Under the pieces are notes generated by a model, which saw only the letters and a list, made by a program, of their open reading frames with translations, was not told the origin of the DNA and made no database searches. Position numbers and translations under genes: made by a program. DNA of 16,175 nt from Planctomycetota bacterium (GTDB lineage: Bacteria; Planctomycetota; PUPC01; JACPCR01): contig JASLXP010000275.1 in NCBI GenBank assembly GCA_030740295.1, positions 1 to 16,175 of the forward strand. The letters are read 5' to 3'. Below, in pieces: positions 6,395 through 14,525 of the stretch (position 1 is the first letter of the stretch; every line of letters begins with the position of its first letter).

Positions 6395-7462
6395 ATGTTT
6401 GAAGCCGAAACACAACGGAGTCATTTGAGTCTGATTCTTGCCTGCGTTCTGTGCATGTGTCATGGATTTGCCGAGCCGAATGAGACCTCCTCCCAGAACG
6501 CGCTCGACTATTTGCGCAAGCAGCAGGAGGAGGATGGCTCCTTCGGCCAGCCGCAACCACACCTGAAAGCAGGATTAGCCGTACTTGCTCTGGTAAGTGT
6601 CCAGACCGCGCTGAACCAGGCAGACACAGCGTTCCTTGAAAGGGCCATCGCTTACCTGATAAAAACGAGCACGACTAACGGCGACCTGAGTGATGACACC
6701 TTCCGAACGGAAAGCCAGTCTATCGCGTTGCTTGCGATGATCTGTACCCATGAATTTCTGAAGGATGCGAAGCTCAAAGAAGAATCGGCTAAACGAATCT
6801 CAAGGGGCTTGAAGTACCTTCTCCGACTTCAGGATCGGAGCAGTTCCTCCTCCTCTCGCGGAGGCTGGAGAATGGAGGGGCGCAAAGGCCGCTCGAACGA
6901 CAGGCGAGCCTCAGCGTGGGCCTTGCTCACCTGCCAGACCGCCGCCCTCTACGGCATGGAAGTGCCCAAAGCGAATATTGAAAGAGGCGTCCGATACCTG
7001 CTGGGGTCTTTTAAGGCGGACGCTGAAAGAAAGGATCAGATCGGCGGGCTCAGCGTCGATACACTCGGGCTTACAGTGAACCTCATCAGCTCGATGGGCG
7101 GCTGGGCCCTTGTGCGATTCGATGGGAAAGCATCGATGCTGAAAAAGAATGTGACCTGGCTCGAAAAACATCCCCAGGCATGGAAGGGGCCGAATTATTT
7201 TTACTCGACATTCTTTCGGCTCAGGGCGCTCAAATTTATGGAAGCGCCTGAGCTCTATGCCGAAACAGGGAAGCGCATCTTCACCCAACTCAAAGATCAC
7301 CAGGAATCCGATGGCAGCGTCTCCTTCCCACCCGGCAACGCACAGAATACGATTGCCATGGGGAGCGTGTTCACCACGGCAATGTCGATTCTGATTCTGA
7401 ACGCGGACAACAGCCGCCTGCCATGCGATGAGGATTACCGGGTCGAGCCGAGATTCCAGTGA
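6395..7462 (+). CDS. Secreted terpenoid-cyclase/prenyltransferase-type toroid repeat protein
   Basis: This is a 355-residue protein with an N-terminal hydrophobic signal (LSLILACVLCMCHGFA, residues 11-26) and a likely cut after FA. The mature part is an alpha/alpha-toroid of the prenyltransferase/squalene-oxidase repeat type: ALDYLRKQQEEDGSFG (QxxDGSFG at 44-51), then ASAWALLTCQTAALYGMEVPKANIERGVRYLL and a late DHQESDGSVSFP. Such secreted toroid proteins are common in planctomycetes and verrucomicrobia. They are not terpene cyclases; their role is unknown. I see no DxDD cyclase motif. ATG 6395 is chosen because it directly precedes the signal sequence; its ribosome site is weak. The next gene starts ten bases after its stop, so the two are probably co-transcribed. 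Confidence 0.8.
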   Translation: MFEAETQRSHLSLILACVLCMCHGFAEPNETSSQNALDYLRKQQEEDGSFGQPQPHLKAGLAVLALVSVQTALNQADTAFLERAIAYLIKTSTTNGDLSDDTFRTESQSIALLAMICTHEFLKDAKLKEESAKRISRGLKYLLRLQDRSSSSSSRGGWRMEGRKGRSNDRRASAWALLTCQTAALYGMEVPKANIERGVRYLLGSFKADAERKDQIGGLSVDTLGLTVNLISSMGGWALVRFDGKASMLKKNVTWLEKHPQAWKGPNYFYSTFFRLRALKFMEAPELYAETGKRIFTQLKDHQESDGSVSFPPGNAQNTIAMGSVFTTAMSILILNADNSRLPCDEDYRVEPRFQ

Positions 7463-7472
7463 ACGATTCTTA

Positions 7473-8894
7473 ATGTCATTCCTTTTCCTCTGCATCTGTT
7501 CTCTCAGCCGCCCGGTCGAAGCGGAACACACAGGCAGCATTCGAGCGGCATTTTTCAAGCGCGGCCAACCATTCCGAGTGCGAGTGAATCTGCATCGAAA
7601 GCCGGGTCCGTTCCTCGGCTCCCACTACTCGGACAACGCCGGACAGCTCGTCATTAACGGTCTGCCCTTTGGCGAGTACTTTCTGATCACACATCCTGTA
7701 AAAGAACTGCCCATCCAGTGGAGCACCGTCAATTTCCGCCTGTCCGCCACTGACAGGATCAGACGATTGCCCGCGCTTGAGTGTTTCGGCGGGGTTCCCA
7801 TTCTTCCACCTCACGAGCATGGCTTTCAGCGCAAGACGGTCAGCAGACGGAGGCCCATTCGTTTTGAATGGTCGGAGTACCCAGGCGCTGAGTTCACCCT
7901 CAGGCTGGACAGGCTCGACGGCCAGCAGAAGTGGGAGAGCTCGTCCATGGTCGCCAATCGCTGGAGCTTTGCGGGTACGCGCCTCAAGGAATCGCGTCTT
8001 GCCGCAGGCTACAGGTGGTGGCTTCAGATTCGTACGCCGGACGGCATATGGAAGGGCCGGACCGAAGATCAGCTTTTTTATCGGGGAGCAAGCGGAAAAC
8101 TGATCCAACTGGATGGCCGCCTTACCTACCTGAAACTCCCGAGGACCTATCGATCCGCAAAGCGTAAACCCGATCTGCCCGCGCTGACAGATCGAGTCTA
8201 TGAATATCTCGAATCTCTGACCGGTAACACTCCCTTCAACGGCGAGCGAATGGGCATCCTTTACGACCCCAACATCAGGTCCACTCACAGCGGAAATCCA
8301 ATCCATATTGGCTCGGATTTCTGGCATCCGGAACGACTGCCCTGGTTGAGCATCTGTCGCGAGATGAGCCACAACTTCCAGACAGGATCATCACCTTCAC
8401 TCGCGGCGGCCATCCTGAAACCAGAGAGTCGGATAAGGATCTACCGGAATTTCACTGAAGGTCTGGCGGTAATGGTAAGCATCCATGTTGGCCGCCGTTG
8501 CTGGGAAAGCAAGGATATCCAAGGCATACAAAGCCTGATCAAAGACATGCAACAAAGGGAACGCACAAGTCGCCAGGCCGGTAACCGACACCTATCTGAG
8601 AAGCAGAAGTTTGCCAAAATTACCCCGGACATCTTGACAGCGTTTCTGCTGTCGGTGACCGATGACCATGGCTCTGAGTGGCTGAAAGACTTCTTCCAAT
8701 TGTTTCAGAAGGATGGTGCCGGGAAAATCTGCAAGTCAGCCGAGTCACACATGGCCCGCCTCCACCTGGTCATCGCCGCGATGGAAACCGCCACGCCAGA
8801 GAGCATCATGCCGCACTTGAAGCGCTATGGTTTTCCAGTGATCGATACTATGTTTAAGAAGTTTCTTTCAGAATGGGCGGCCCTGGCGGAGTGA
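7473..8894 (+). CDS. Secreted M60-peptidase-like protein with altered HExxH motif
   Basis: This is a 473-residue protein with a signal peptide (MSFLFLCICSLSRPVEA). A beta-sandwich of carboxypeptidase-regulatory type follows (G-to-Y stretch ending in INGLPFGEYFL), then a fibronectin-III-like region (PIRFEWSEYPGAEFTLRLD to GYRWWLQIRTPDGIW). The C-terminal half resembles M60-type gluzincins: REMSHNFQ at 296-303 sits where HExGHnfQ is expected, and FTEGL supplies a candidate metal glutamate (E329). The first zinc histidine is Arg, so classical catalysis is doubtful. It may bind glycoprotein or mucin-like substrate without cutting it. The start at ATG 7473, ten bases after the upstream stop, is chosen because it begins the signal peptide. 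The M60 assignment rests on one motif region and is moderate. Confidence 0.65.
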   Translation: MSFLFLCICSLSRPVEAEHTGSIRAAFFKRGQPFRVRVNLHRKPGPFLGSHYSDNAGQLVINGLPFGEYFLITHPVKELPIQWSTVNFRLSATDRIRRLPALECFGGVPILPPHEHGFQRKTVSRRRPIRFEWSEYPGAEFTLRLDRLDGQQKWESSSMVANRWSFAGTRLKESRLAAGYRWWLQIRTPDGIWKGRTEDQLFYRGASGKLIQLDGRLTYLKLPRTYRSAKRKPDLPALTDRVYEYLESLTGNTPFNGERMGILYDPNIRSTHSGNPIHIGSDFWHPERLPWLSICREMSHNFQTGSSPSLAAAILKPESRIRIYRNFTEGLAVMVSIHVGRRCWESKDIQGIQSLIKDMQQRERTSRQAGNRHLSEKQKFAKITPDILTAFLLSVTDDHGSEWLKDFFQLFQKDGAGKICKSAESHMARLHLVIAAMETATPESIMPHLKRYGFPVIDTMFKKFLSEWAALAE

Positions 8895-8942
8895 TGGGCT
8901 GCTGCAAATCGGTCTGCATTTGAGAACGCGCACCGGCCTGCC

Positions 8943-9899
8943 TCAAATCTGCCCGTCGTAAATTCGCTCCACCAGCTCCATTGTCTTTGCTGCATCCCCA
9001 AAGTGTGTGATGGGCGTCTCGCCGGACTTCACACAATCCACGAAGTGGCGGTCTTCGTGGTAGAAGCCAAACCACAAGTACGAAGGGTCGTCATCATTTT
9101 CACTGGGCTTGATCAGATCCGCATTGAGCTTGTTGTCCTCATGGATGCGTGCTCCTTCGTGGTCGGGGTCGACGAAGGCCGAGATGCCGCTACCGTGAAT
9201 TTCCCAACTGTGGACACGCCCTCCGGCCCGCCAGTTTGTATTCAGAAAACCGACCGCTCCCGTATCAAATTTCATGAGCACGTTGAACGCGTTCGCAGCT
9301 TCAGATTCGAAATGGCCGATGTCGCTGGCAAGGGAGACAACCTCTCCTCCGAGCCAGCGCAGCGAATCGACCGCGTGAATAGCATCGCAGGTAAGTATGT
9401 CGATGGCCCCGTTGTAGTAACCGGCTGCATTGCCGTTCTTGATAAACGTAGATCGGCACTGATTGATCGGGCCTTTCGCCTCGATTCGTTCCTTTGCGGC
9501 CTTGAGGCAGGGGATGTGCCGGCGATTGAAGCCGCACATGGTGAGTAGCTCTTTTTCCTCCGCTAGTCTGGCCCAGGTCGCGGTCTGGTACGCAGTCATG
9601 CCGGGAGGCTTTTCAACAAAGACATGCCGGCCCCGTTCAAGGCAGCCCACCACCAGGTCGTGCAGATACATCGGAGGCATGATGATGTAGACCGCATCCG
9701 GCTCGGCCTCATCGATCATTTTTGTGTAGTCAGAATAGCGGCCCTCGACCTCATACTTGTCTGCGGTTTTCTGAAGGCGCTCTTCGTTCAGCTCAGCGAT
9801 GCCGACCAGGTCGACATCGTCCATCAGATCGATCGAGGGATAGTGCACGTTGTTGGCGAGTCCGCCGGCACCGATGAATGCGATTTTAGTGTTGCTCAT
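8943..9899 (-). CDS. Gfo/Idh/MocA-family oxidoreductase
   Basis: This is a 318-residue NAD(P)-dependent sugar or polyol dehydrogenase-like protein. The Rossmann start has GAGGLA (10-15), followed by the family EKPPG motif (96-100) with the catalytic lysine. The C-terminal substrate domain has DAIHAVDSLRWLGG, matching the usual GGHxxDxxRW element but with an Ile-His pair. There is no signal peptide, so it is cytoplasmic. It lies 22 bp downstream of a second Gfo/Idh gene on the same strand, probably in one operon, with GGAAT before the ATG. The substrate cannot be read from sequence. The gene is convergent with the M60-like gene; only 48 bp separate them and no clear terminator hairpin is visible. 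Confidence 0.9.
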   Translation of the reverse strand: MSNTKIAFIGAGGLANNVHYPSIDLMDDVDLVGIAELNEERLQKTADKYEVEGRYSDYTKMIDEAEPDAVYIIMPPMYLHDLVVGCLERGRHVFVEKPPGMTAYQTATWARLAEEKELLTMCGFNRRHIPCLKAAKERIEAKGPINQCRSTFIKNGNAAGYYNGAIDILTCDAIHAVDSLRWLGGEVVSLASDIGHFESEAANAFNVLMKFDTGAVGFLNTNWRAGGRVHSWEIHGSGISAFVDPDHEGARIHEDNKLNADLIKPSENDDDPSYLWFGFYHEDRHFVDCVKSGETPITHFGDAAKTMELVERIYDGQI

Positions 9900-9921
9900 T
9901 CTTGAATTCCGTTGGTGTGGA

Positions 9922-10902
9922 TTAAAGAACGCCGCTGGCTTTCAGCAGCGTTTCCTGGACCGAATAATCGTGGTCAGTTGAGTATGGAAATTTCTGGGAA
10001 CCCTGAATACAGCGGGCGAGTTCCACCATATCGAGGATATAGCGGCCGGTAAAAGGAACTTCGATATCATGCCAGCCGGCATCGTATCCACCGGCAGCTT
10101 CCTTGAGGTGGAGCTTTATCACAGGCGGCTCGTGTGGCTTCACGATAATGGTGCCCTTGTCTCCGACCACCTCGAACATCCTCCGCTTCATTCCACTCGC
10201 ATCGATGGCGGATGTCTCCACCAGGGCCATGGCATTCGGATATTCGAGAACGGCAAGAACGTTGTCGTTAAATTCGTCATCAAAGGGCCCGTCGTTCCGA
10301 ATGAACGGAGTCACATTTTCCGGAACGCCCAGCAGGAGATGCACCATGTCGAAGAGGTGTCCGCCAATCTCGAACATGAACCCGCCCGGGTGAAAAGCCA
10401 TCGTCTTTCGTGATTCGGCACCGATATCGGAAAGCATCGCACAATGAATGTAGTGCACTTCCCCAAGCCACCCGTCCCGGACTGCTCGGCGCACGAGATC
10501 AAAGCCTTCGTTATAGCGGAACATGTAACCCATCTGAATGATCAAGTCCCTCTCTTTCGCCAGATTGATGAGATCTTTGAATTCAGAAAGTTCCACACCG
10601 GCCGGCTTATCCAGGTGAATGTGCTTGCCCGCCTCAATCGCCAGCCGGCCGAGTGGCAGGAGCTGCTGGATCTCACTTTCAATGGCAAGCATCTGGATGG
10701 AATCGTCCGCAAGCAGCGTAGCTGCATCGACGAACGGCACTTCATTGAACGGCGAGCGGTCGGCCGTGCGAGACTTCCACGAATCGTCCGGTTCGTGGAT
10801 GCCGACGACTTCCCATTCGTCCGAATCGAGAAGCGTTTTCACTTTGCCGCCTGCGTGTGGATGGCCCGTGCCCAGGATGCCGCATCGGATGGGAGTGCTC
10901 AT
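9922..10902 (-). CDS. Gfo/Idh/MocA-family oxidoreductase (second paralogue)
   Basis: This is a 326-residue member of the same superfamily but of a different subgroup. Its N terminus reads RCGILGTGHPHAGGK, a GxGHxHA variant of the dinucleotide loop. The lysine motif is DKPAG (HIHLDKPAGVE), and GGHLFDMVHLLLG matches the conserved GGHxxDxxxxL active-site element. It ends VQETLLKASGVL at a TAA, a normal C terminus for the family. It is the first gene of a two-gene operon. Two dissimilar Gfo/Idh proteins in a row suggest successive oxidation and reduction or epimerisation of one sugar-like substrate; that is inference. Confidence 0.9.
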   Translation of the reverse strand: MSTPIRCGILGTGHPHAGGKVKTLLDSDEWEVVGIHEPDDSWKSRTADRSPFNEVPFVDAATLLADDSIQMLAIESEIQQLLPLGRLAIEAGKHIHLDKPAGVELSEFKDLINLAKERDLIIQMGYMFRYNEGFDLVRRAVRDGWLGEVHYIHCAMLSDIGAESRKTMAFHPGGFMFEIGGHLFDMVHLLLGVPENVTPFIRNDGPFDDEFNDNVLAVLEYPNAMALVETSAIDASGMKRRMFEVVGDKGTIIVKPHEPPVIKLHLKEAAGGYDAGWHDIEVPFTGRYILDMVELARCIQGSQKFPYSTDHDYSVQETLLKASGVL

Positions 10903-11141
10903 GATGTGATGAATCCAGGAGTGATCTCAGTTGCGCCCGGAAGGCTGCAGTTGGAGATCACGGTAAATACCCGACCATTGTCCTGCAGGCAAGAAACCTG
11001 ACCGATAGAATTCTTGGCGTGTCCGTTCGGGGCCAGCTGGGGCTTTCGGTATCCGCAAAAGGAACTTCGTAAACTGTGCAAATTATCAGAGACAGAAGAA
11101 TGCCGACTCAAGCCGCCCTCATCCCTTGAACTCCAATCTGA
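10903..11141. other. 239-bp divergent intergenic region
   Basis: This region lies between the Gfo/Idh operon (minus) and the SGNH gene (plus) and should carry promoters for both. A plus-strand frame is open from 11002 to a TGA at 11167-11169, which overlaps an in-frame ATG (11166) of the SGNH gene. It would encode up to about 55 residues from TTG 11017, with no recognisable domain. I see no RNA gene or clear hairpin. Confidence 0.5.
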
Positions 11142-12248
11142 ATGTTTTTCACTGACCCCAAAGAAATGAACAAGATTCGGGGCACGGTCTACAACCGGCC
11201 CCCGGTGACTTTCGACCCGATTCTGAGCTATCGATGGAATCCCGGCATTCGAGTGGTTCGGGTGGCCCAAGGTGAGATCGTTTTCGACAGCAGCCCAAAG
11301 ATCAACAACGAAGGCTTCCACTGTTCGTACGACTATCATCGAGAGAAGAGAGAGCGGACGTTCCGTTTCATCGTTCTTGGCGACTCATTTACCAACGACC
11401 TTGCGGTGGATGAAGCCTGGCCTGAAACGGTCCAACACCTGCTCAGATCCCGTCCCGAACACGCCACCGGCATCGAGATCTACGGCATGCCTACCGACGG
11501 CGGTGGGCTGCCAAACTGGTATTCCACCCTCAAAGAATACCTGCTCCCTCACTTTGAATTCGATGGTCTGCTCATTGCCGACTGGGGAGACGATCTCGCC
11601 CGCCAGTGGGTGGTCTCACACAGCAACGAAGAATCCATGTTCTGGGATCGAGTCGACATCAAAGAACGGCCCGGCTCTCTGGAAGAGGTCGAATCCAATC
11701 TCGGCAATATGCCGAAGCTCTGCGAGGTCAAAACAGATTCGGAGATCGACCAGCTCGTTTCGCAACTGAAGCAACACGCTAATCCGAAATCTCAGACACC
11801 CGACGAATGCGAAGGAAACGTCGAGCTCGCACCCGAAGACTTCGAATTCAGTCCAGCCCAATTCACCGAACGCTACAGCCCCGACCGCTTCGATATGCTG
11901 TCAGAAATGGTGGAGCTTTGCAGAGAACACAGCAAGGTCATGGTTTATTCTCCACTACCAACCCGCAGTGAGGTCCTCCATCTCATCCAGAATCCGGCCA
12001 TTCCTCTATTCCGTCAATCGCAGGGCGAAGGGCTGTGCCGGCACTTCGGCATCCATTACTTCGACGGCTGCAGCGTCTTCAATCACATCAATCCACGAAC
12101 CCTAATAGACTTGTATTGGTTGAAGTACGACGGCCACTGGTCAAAAGCCGCATCCCTCCAATACGCCCTCGCGCTGGCGGAATGGATGACTGGGTTGATG
12201 CCATTCGCTTGTGGTTGCGCCGGACGGGCTGTGTTTCTGCATAGGTGA
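11142..12248 (+). CDS. SGNH/GDSL-hydrolase-like protein
   Basis: This is a protein of up to 368 residues with the SGNH hydrolase landmarks. GDSFTND (80-86) carries the nucleophile serine and follows a FIVL strand. DGH (330-332), followed by WSKAAS, supplies the C-terminal Asp-His pair. The middle segment LLIADWGDD is a likely block III equivalent. Relatives in this class, often linked to O-acetylation or acyl transfer on exopolysaccharide, usually begin with a transmembrane helix. None is seen here, so the N terminus may have been lost or the protein may be soluble. ATG 11142 immediately follows an in-frame stop; ATG 11166 is the alternative start. No strong ribosome site precedes either. The substrate is unknown. 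Confidence 0.72.
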   Translation: MFFTDPKEMNKIRGTVYNRPPVTFDPILSYRWNPGIRVVRVAQGEIVFDSSPKINNEGFHCSYDYHREKRERTFRFIVLGDSFTNDLAVDEAWPETVQHLLRSRPEHATGIEIYGMPTDGGGLPNWYSTLKEYLLPHFEFDGLLIADWGDDLARQWVVSHSNEESMFWDRVDIKERPGSLEEVESNLGNMPKLCEVKTDSEIDQLVSQLKQHANPKSQTPDECEGNVELAPEDFEFSPAQFTERYSPDRFDMLSEMVELCREHSKVMVYSPLPTRSEVLHLIQNPAIPLFRQSQGEGLCRHFGIHYFDGCSVFNHINPRTLIDLYWLKYDGHWSKAASLQYALALAEWMTGLMPFACGCAGRAVFLHR

Positions 12249-12365
12249 GAGTGTCGAGTAAGCCAATTCAAGAATCACAGCCAGCTCATTTGGGTTTCTG
12301 TATGATGAGTTGGTCAGTCCGATGCCACTGGGAGGGAGAGCGGGACCGAAAGAGATTCACATCGA
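12249..12365 (+). promoter_or_regulatory. Leader of the kinase gene with possible promoter
   Basis: This 117-bp gap holds TATGAT (12301-12306), five of six bases of the -10 consensus, without a good -35 at 17 bp. A purine-rich GGGAGGGAGAG lies near 12330-12340, and AAAGAGA is closer to the start codon. The promoter call is weak. Confidence 0.3.
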
Positions 12366-14372
12366 ATGCCCATCCAGGTCAAATGTTCGAACGAAGCTTG
12401 CCTTAAATCCCTCGCAGCGCCCGATGAACTTGCAGGGAAGGTAGTCAAATGCCCGGCATGCGGTACGGAGTTAAGTGTGCCCGCGGCACGGATGCTGGGT
12501 GAATACCAGTTGGTCAGGCGCATCGGGCTGGGCGGCATGGGGGCGGTCTATGAAGCCATACAACTTAAACTCGGCCGGCGGGTTGCCCTGAAGGTGCTCG
12601 ACTCGACTCTTGGGGAGAACAAACGTTTTCTCGAACGCTTTATGAGGGAGGCAAGGACGGCCGCCTCCATTGTCCACCCCAACGTCATACAAGTTTTCGA
12701 TTTTGGCGAAGACGATGGGCAGCACTATTTCGCAATGGAGTTTGTTGAGGGGGAGGACGTTCGCCAGCGTATGCAGCGTGAGGGCAGATTGCCTCTCGGA
12801 GACGCGCTGGGAATGGTTGAGGATGTGGCCAAAGTCCTTCAGGCGGCTCACAAAGCCTCGATCATCCACCGGGACATCAAGCCTGAAAACATCATGCTGA
12901 GTAGCGATGGAATGGTGAAACTCGCAGACCTCGGTCTCGCCAAAAACATCGAGGAGGATACGACGATTACTCAGAGCGGTGCAGGAATCGGCACTCCCTA
13001 TTACATGGCACCCGAACAGGCAGAAGACGCGGCCAATGTTGACCATCGTGCGGACATCTATGCTCTGGGCATATCTCTGTTGCATATGCTCACAGGTACG
13101 TATCCGTTCGACGGCGAAAATCCATGGGAGATTGTTGAGAAGCACAAAAAAAGACCTCTACCTTCCGGCGCTGACCTTGGTCAGGAACTGCCTGCAGAGG
13201 TGGAGTTTCTGATTCAGAAGATGGCGCGCAAGACCCTAGACCAGCGGTACCAGGATTATGACACGCTGCTGTCGGACCTCGCCGAGGTCAAATCCGGGGG
13301 CAAGCCGAAGGGATTCATCGCCGCGCCCGGCCAGCCTCTGAAACGGCGACGACTCGACAGCACAGCTGCCAAACGCCGGGGTGGCCTCTCGGCATTGACC
13401 TTAGTTGCGGCTGCATCGCTGGGTGTCATAGGTGTTGCCACATTCATGCTGGTCAGTGAAGACCCACCAGAACCAGCACCCCTGAGGCGAACTACAACCG
13501 TTGGGAGGAAATCTCAGACACGACCGAAGGTCGTCAAGAAGAATCTGACCGGCGATATCGAGGCTTATGCTGCCATCAATCCCCATCAGTATTCCGAGAT
13601 CATTACCCAATTCGATGCTTTGCTGAAAACAGTTTCGTCGTCTCAACGCGCTGAGGTCCAGGCGAAGAGAAAAGCTTGGGGTGAACTATGGCGAGCAGCA
13701 GCAGAGGAGGAATTTCGAACTCGAAAACAGATATCTGAAAACCAGTTGTCGGCACGCAGTTTTACTGAAGCTGAGGAACTCTGGATCGGCTTCCCCGCGA
13801 ACCTCAGGCACCATTCCGTTGAAGCCATGATCGGATCCGAGGTGAAGAGAATTGAAGCTCTTAAAGACCAGATCGTGGCCCAGCTTCAATCAGAAGCAAG
13901 AGGATGGACCTCTCTGAGAACAGAATCGATTACTCGAGAACAGCTTGCCTCATTGCAGGCTTTTCACAGAAAACTTGTGCGGTCCGCACAGGGCTTGAAC
14001 GCCGAACAGACGAAAATCATCGAGGACCTGGCAGCCAATATCTCCGCTAAGATTTCTGCCCGCGAGGCCGTCCTTGAACGACTGAAGATACAGGAGAAAG
14101 ATTTCTGGAAGAGGTACGTTCGCCAAATGCGGATCGGTAGTTTTGACGCGGCTCGAGAGTTCGTCCGGGAAACTTCTGCACTCGATGAGCCAGTGCGCAA
14201 GCGCCTTTTGAGTGACACAGATCTGGTTGCCGGTTTCAAAGAGAAAGCTGAGAAGAACCTTCCCCGCCTGGTCGGAACCTGGGTCCGCCTGAGGGGAACG
14301 CGAGTGAAGGTAACCTCCGTCAAAGAAGACCGACTGTACGCAAAACAGGGCGAGGTCGAACTTGGTATGTAA
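12366..14372 (+). CDS. Membrane Ser/Thr protein kinase (first open segment of the interrupted gene)
   Basis: This 668-residue segment is a complete Hanks-type kinase. The N terminus has CxxxxC and CPAC, a zinc-ribbon-like head often found before PVC kinases. Kinase landmarks are intact: GLGGMGAVY loop, VALK lysine (K76), HRDIKPEN (168-175), DLG in place of DFG (188-190), GTPYYMAPEQ and DIYALG. One transmembrane helix (LSALTLVAAASLGVIGVATFML) anchors it, with the kinase in the cytoplasm and a charged, helical region of about 300 residues outside. It ends at TAA 14370, inside a region that normally continues into the sensor domains. If translated alone it would give a membrane kinase lacking its SUMF1 and DUF1080 output domains, which might still be active. 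Confidence 0.88.
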   Translation: MPIQVKCSNEACLKSLAAPDELAGKVVKCPACGTELSVPAARMLGEYQLVRRIGLGGMGAVYEAIQLKLGRRVALKVLDSTLGENKRFLERFMREARTAASIVHPNVIQVFDFGEDDGQHYFAMEFVEGEDVRQRMQREGRLPLGDALGMVEDVAKVLQAAHKASIIHRDIKPENIMLSSDGMVKLADLGLAKNIEEDTTITQSGAGIGTPYYMAPEQAEDAANVDHRADIYALGISLLHMLTGTYPFDGENPWEIVEKHKKRPLPSGADLGQELPAEVEFLIQKMARKTLDQRYQDYDTLLSDLAEVKSGGKPKGFIAAPGQPLKRRRLDSTAAKRRGGLSALTLVAAASLGVIGVATFMLVSEDPPEPAPLRRTTTVGRKSQTRPKVVKKNLTGDIEAYAAINPHQYSEIITQFDALLKTVSSSQRAEVQAKRKAWGELWRAAAEEEFRTRKQISENQLSARSFTEAEELWIGFPANLRHHSVEAMIGSEVKRIEALKDQIVAQLQSEARGWTSLRTESITREQLASLQAFHRKLVRSAQGLNAEQTKIIEDLAANISAKISAREAVLERLKIQEKDFWKRYVRQMRIGSFDAAREFVRETSALDEPVRKRLLSDTDLVAGFKEKAEKNLPRLVGTWVRLRGTRVKVTSVKEDRLYAKQGEVELGM

Positions 14373-14525
14373 CTGGATCAACTGCCTGAAGAAACGCGAC
14401 TTTCACTGTTCCTTTCAAACAAGCCCGATGCTGCGGCATACGAACGAGCTCTCTATTACTTCTACAAAGGGACAGAAGCCCGGGCGAGAAAGGAGCTGAA
14501 AGCCGCCCGAGCTGCGGGCGGAGAC

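Noticed and set aside
7476..8372. Minus-strand 298-residue ORF
   Set aside because: It is antisense to the M60-like gene, which has a signal peptide and domain motifs in its own frame.
10899..11339. Minus-strand 146-residue ORF
   Set aside because: It overlaps the SGNH gene and the intergenic region in antisense, with no recognisable motif.
12471..13145. Minus-strand 224-residue ORF
   Set aside because: It lies antisense to the intact kinase domain, a shadow of strongly biased codons.
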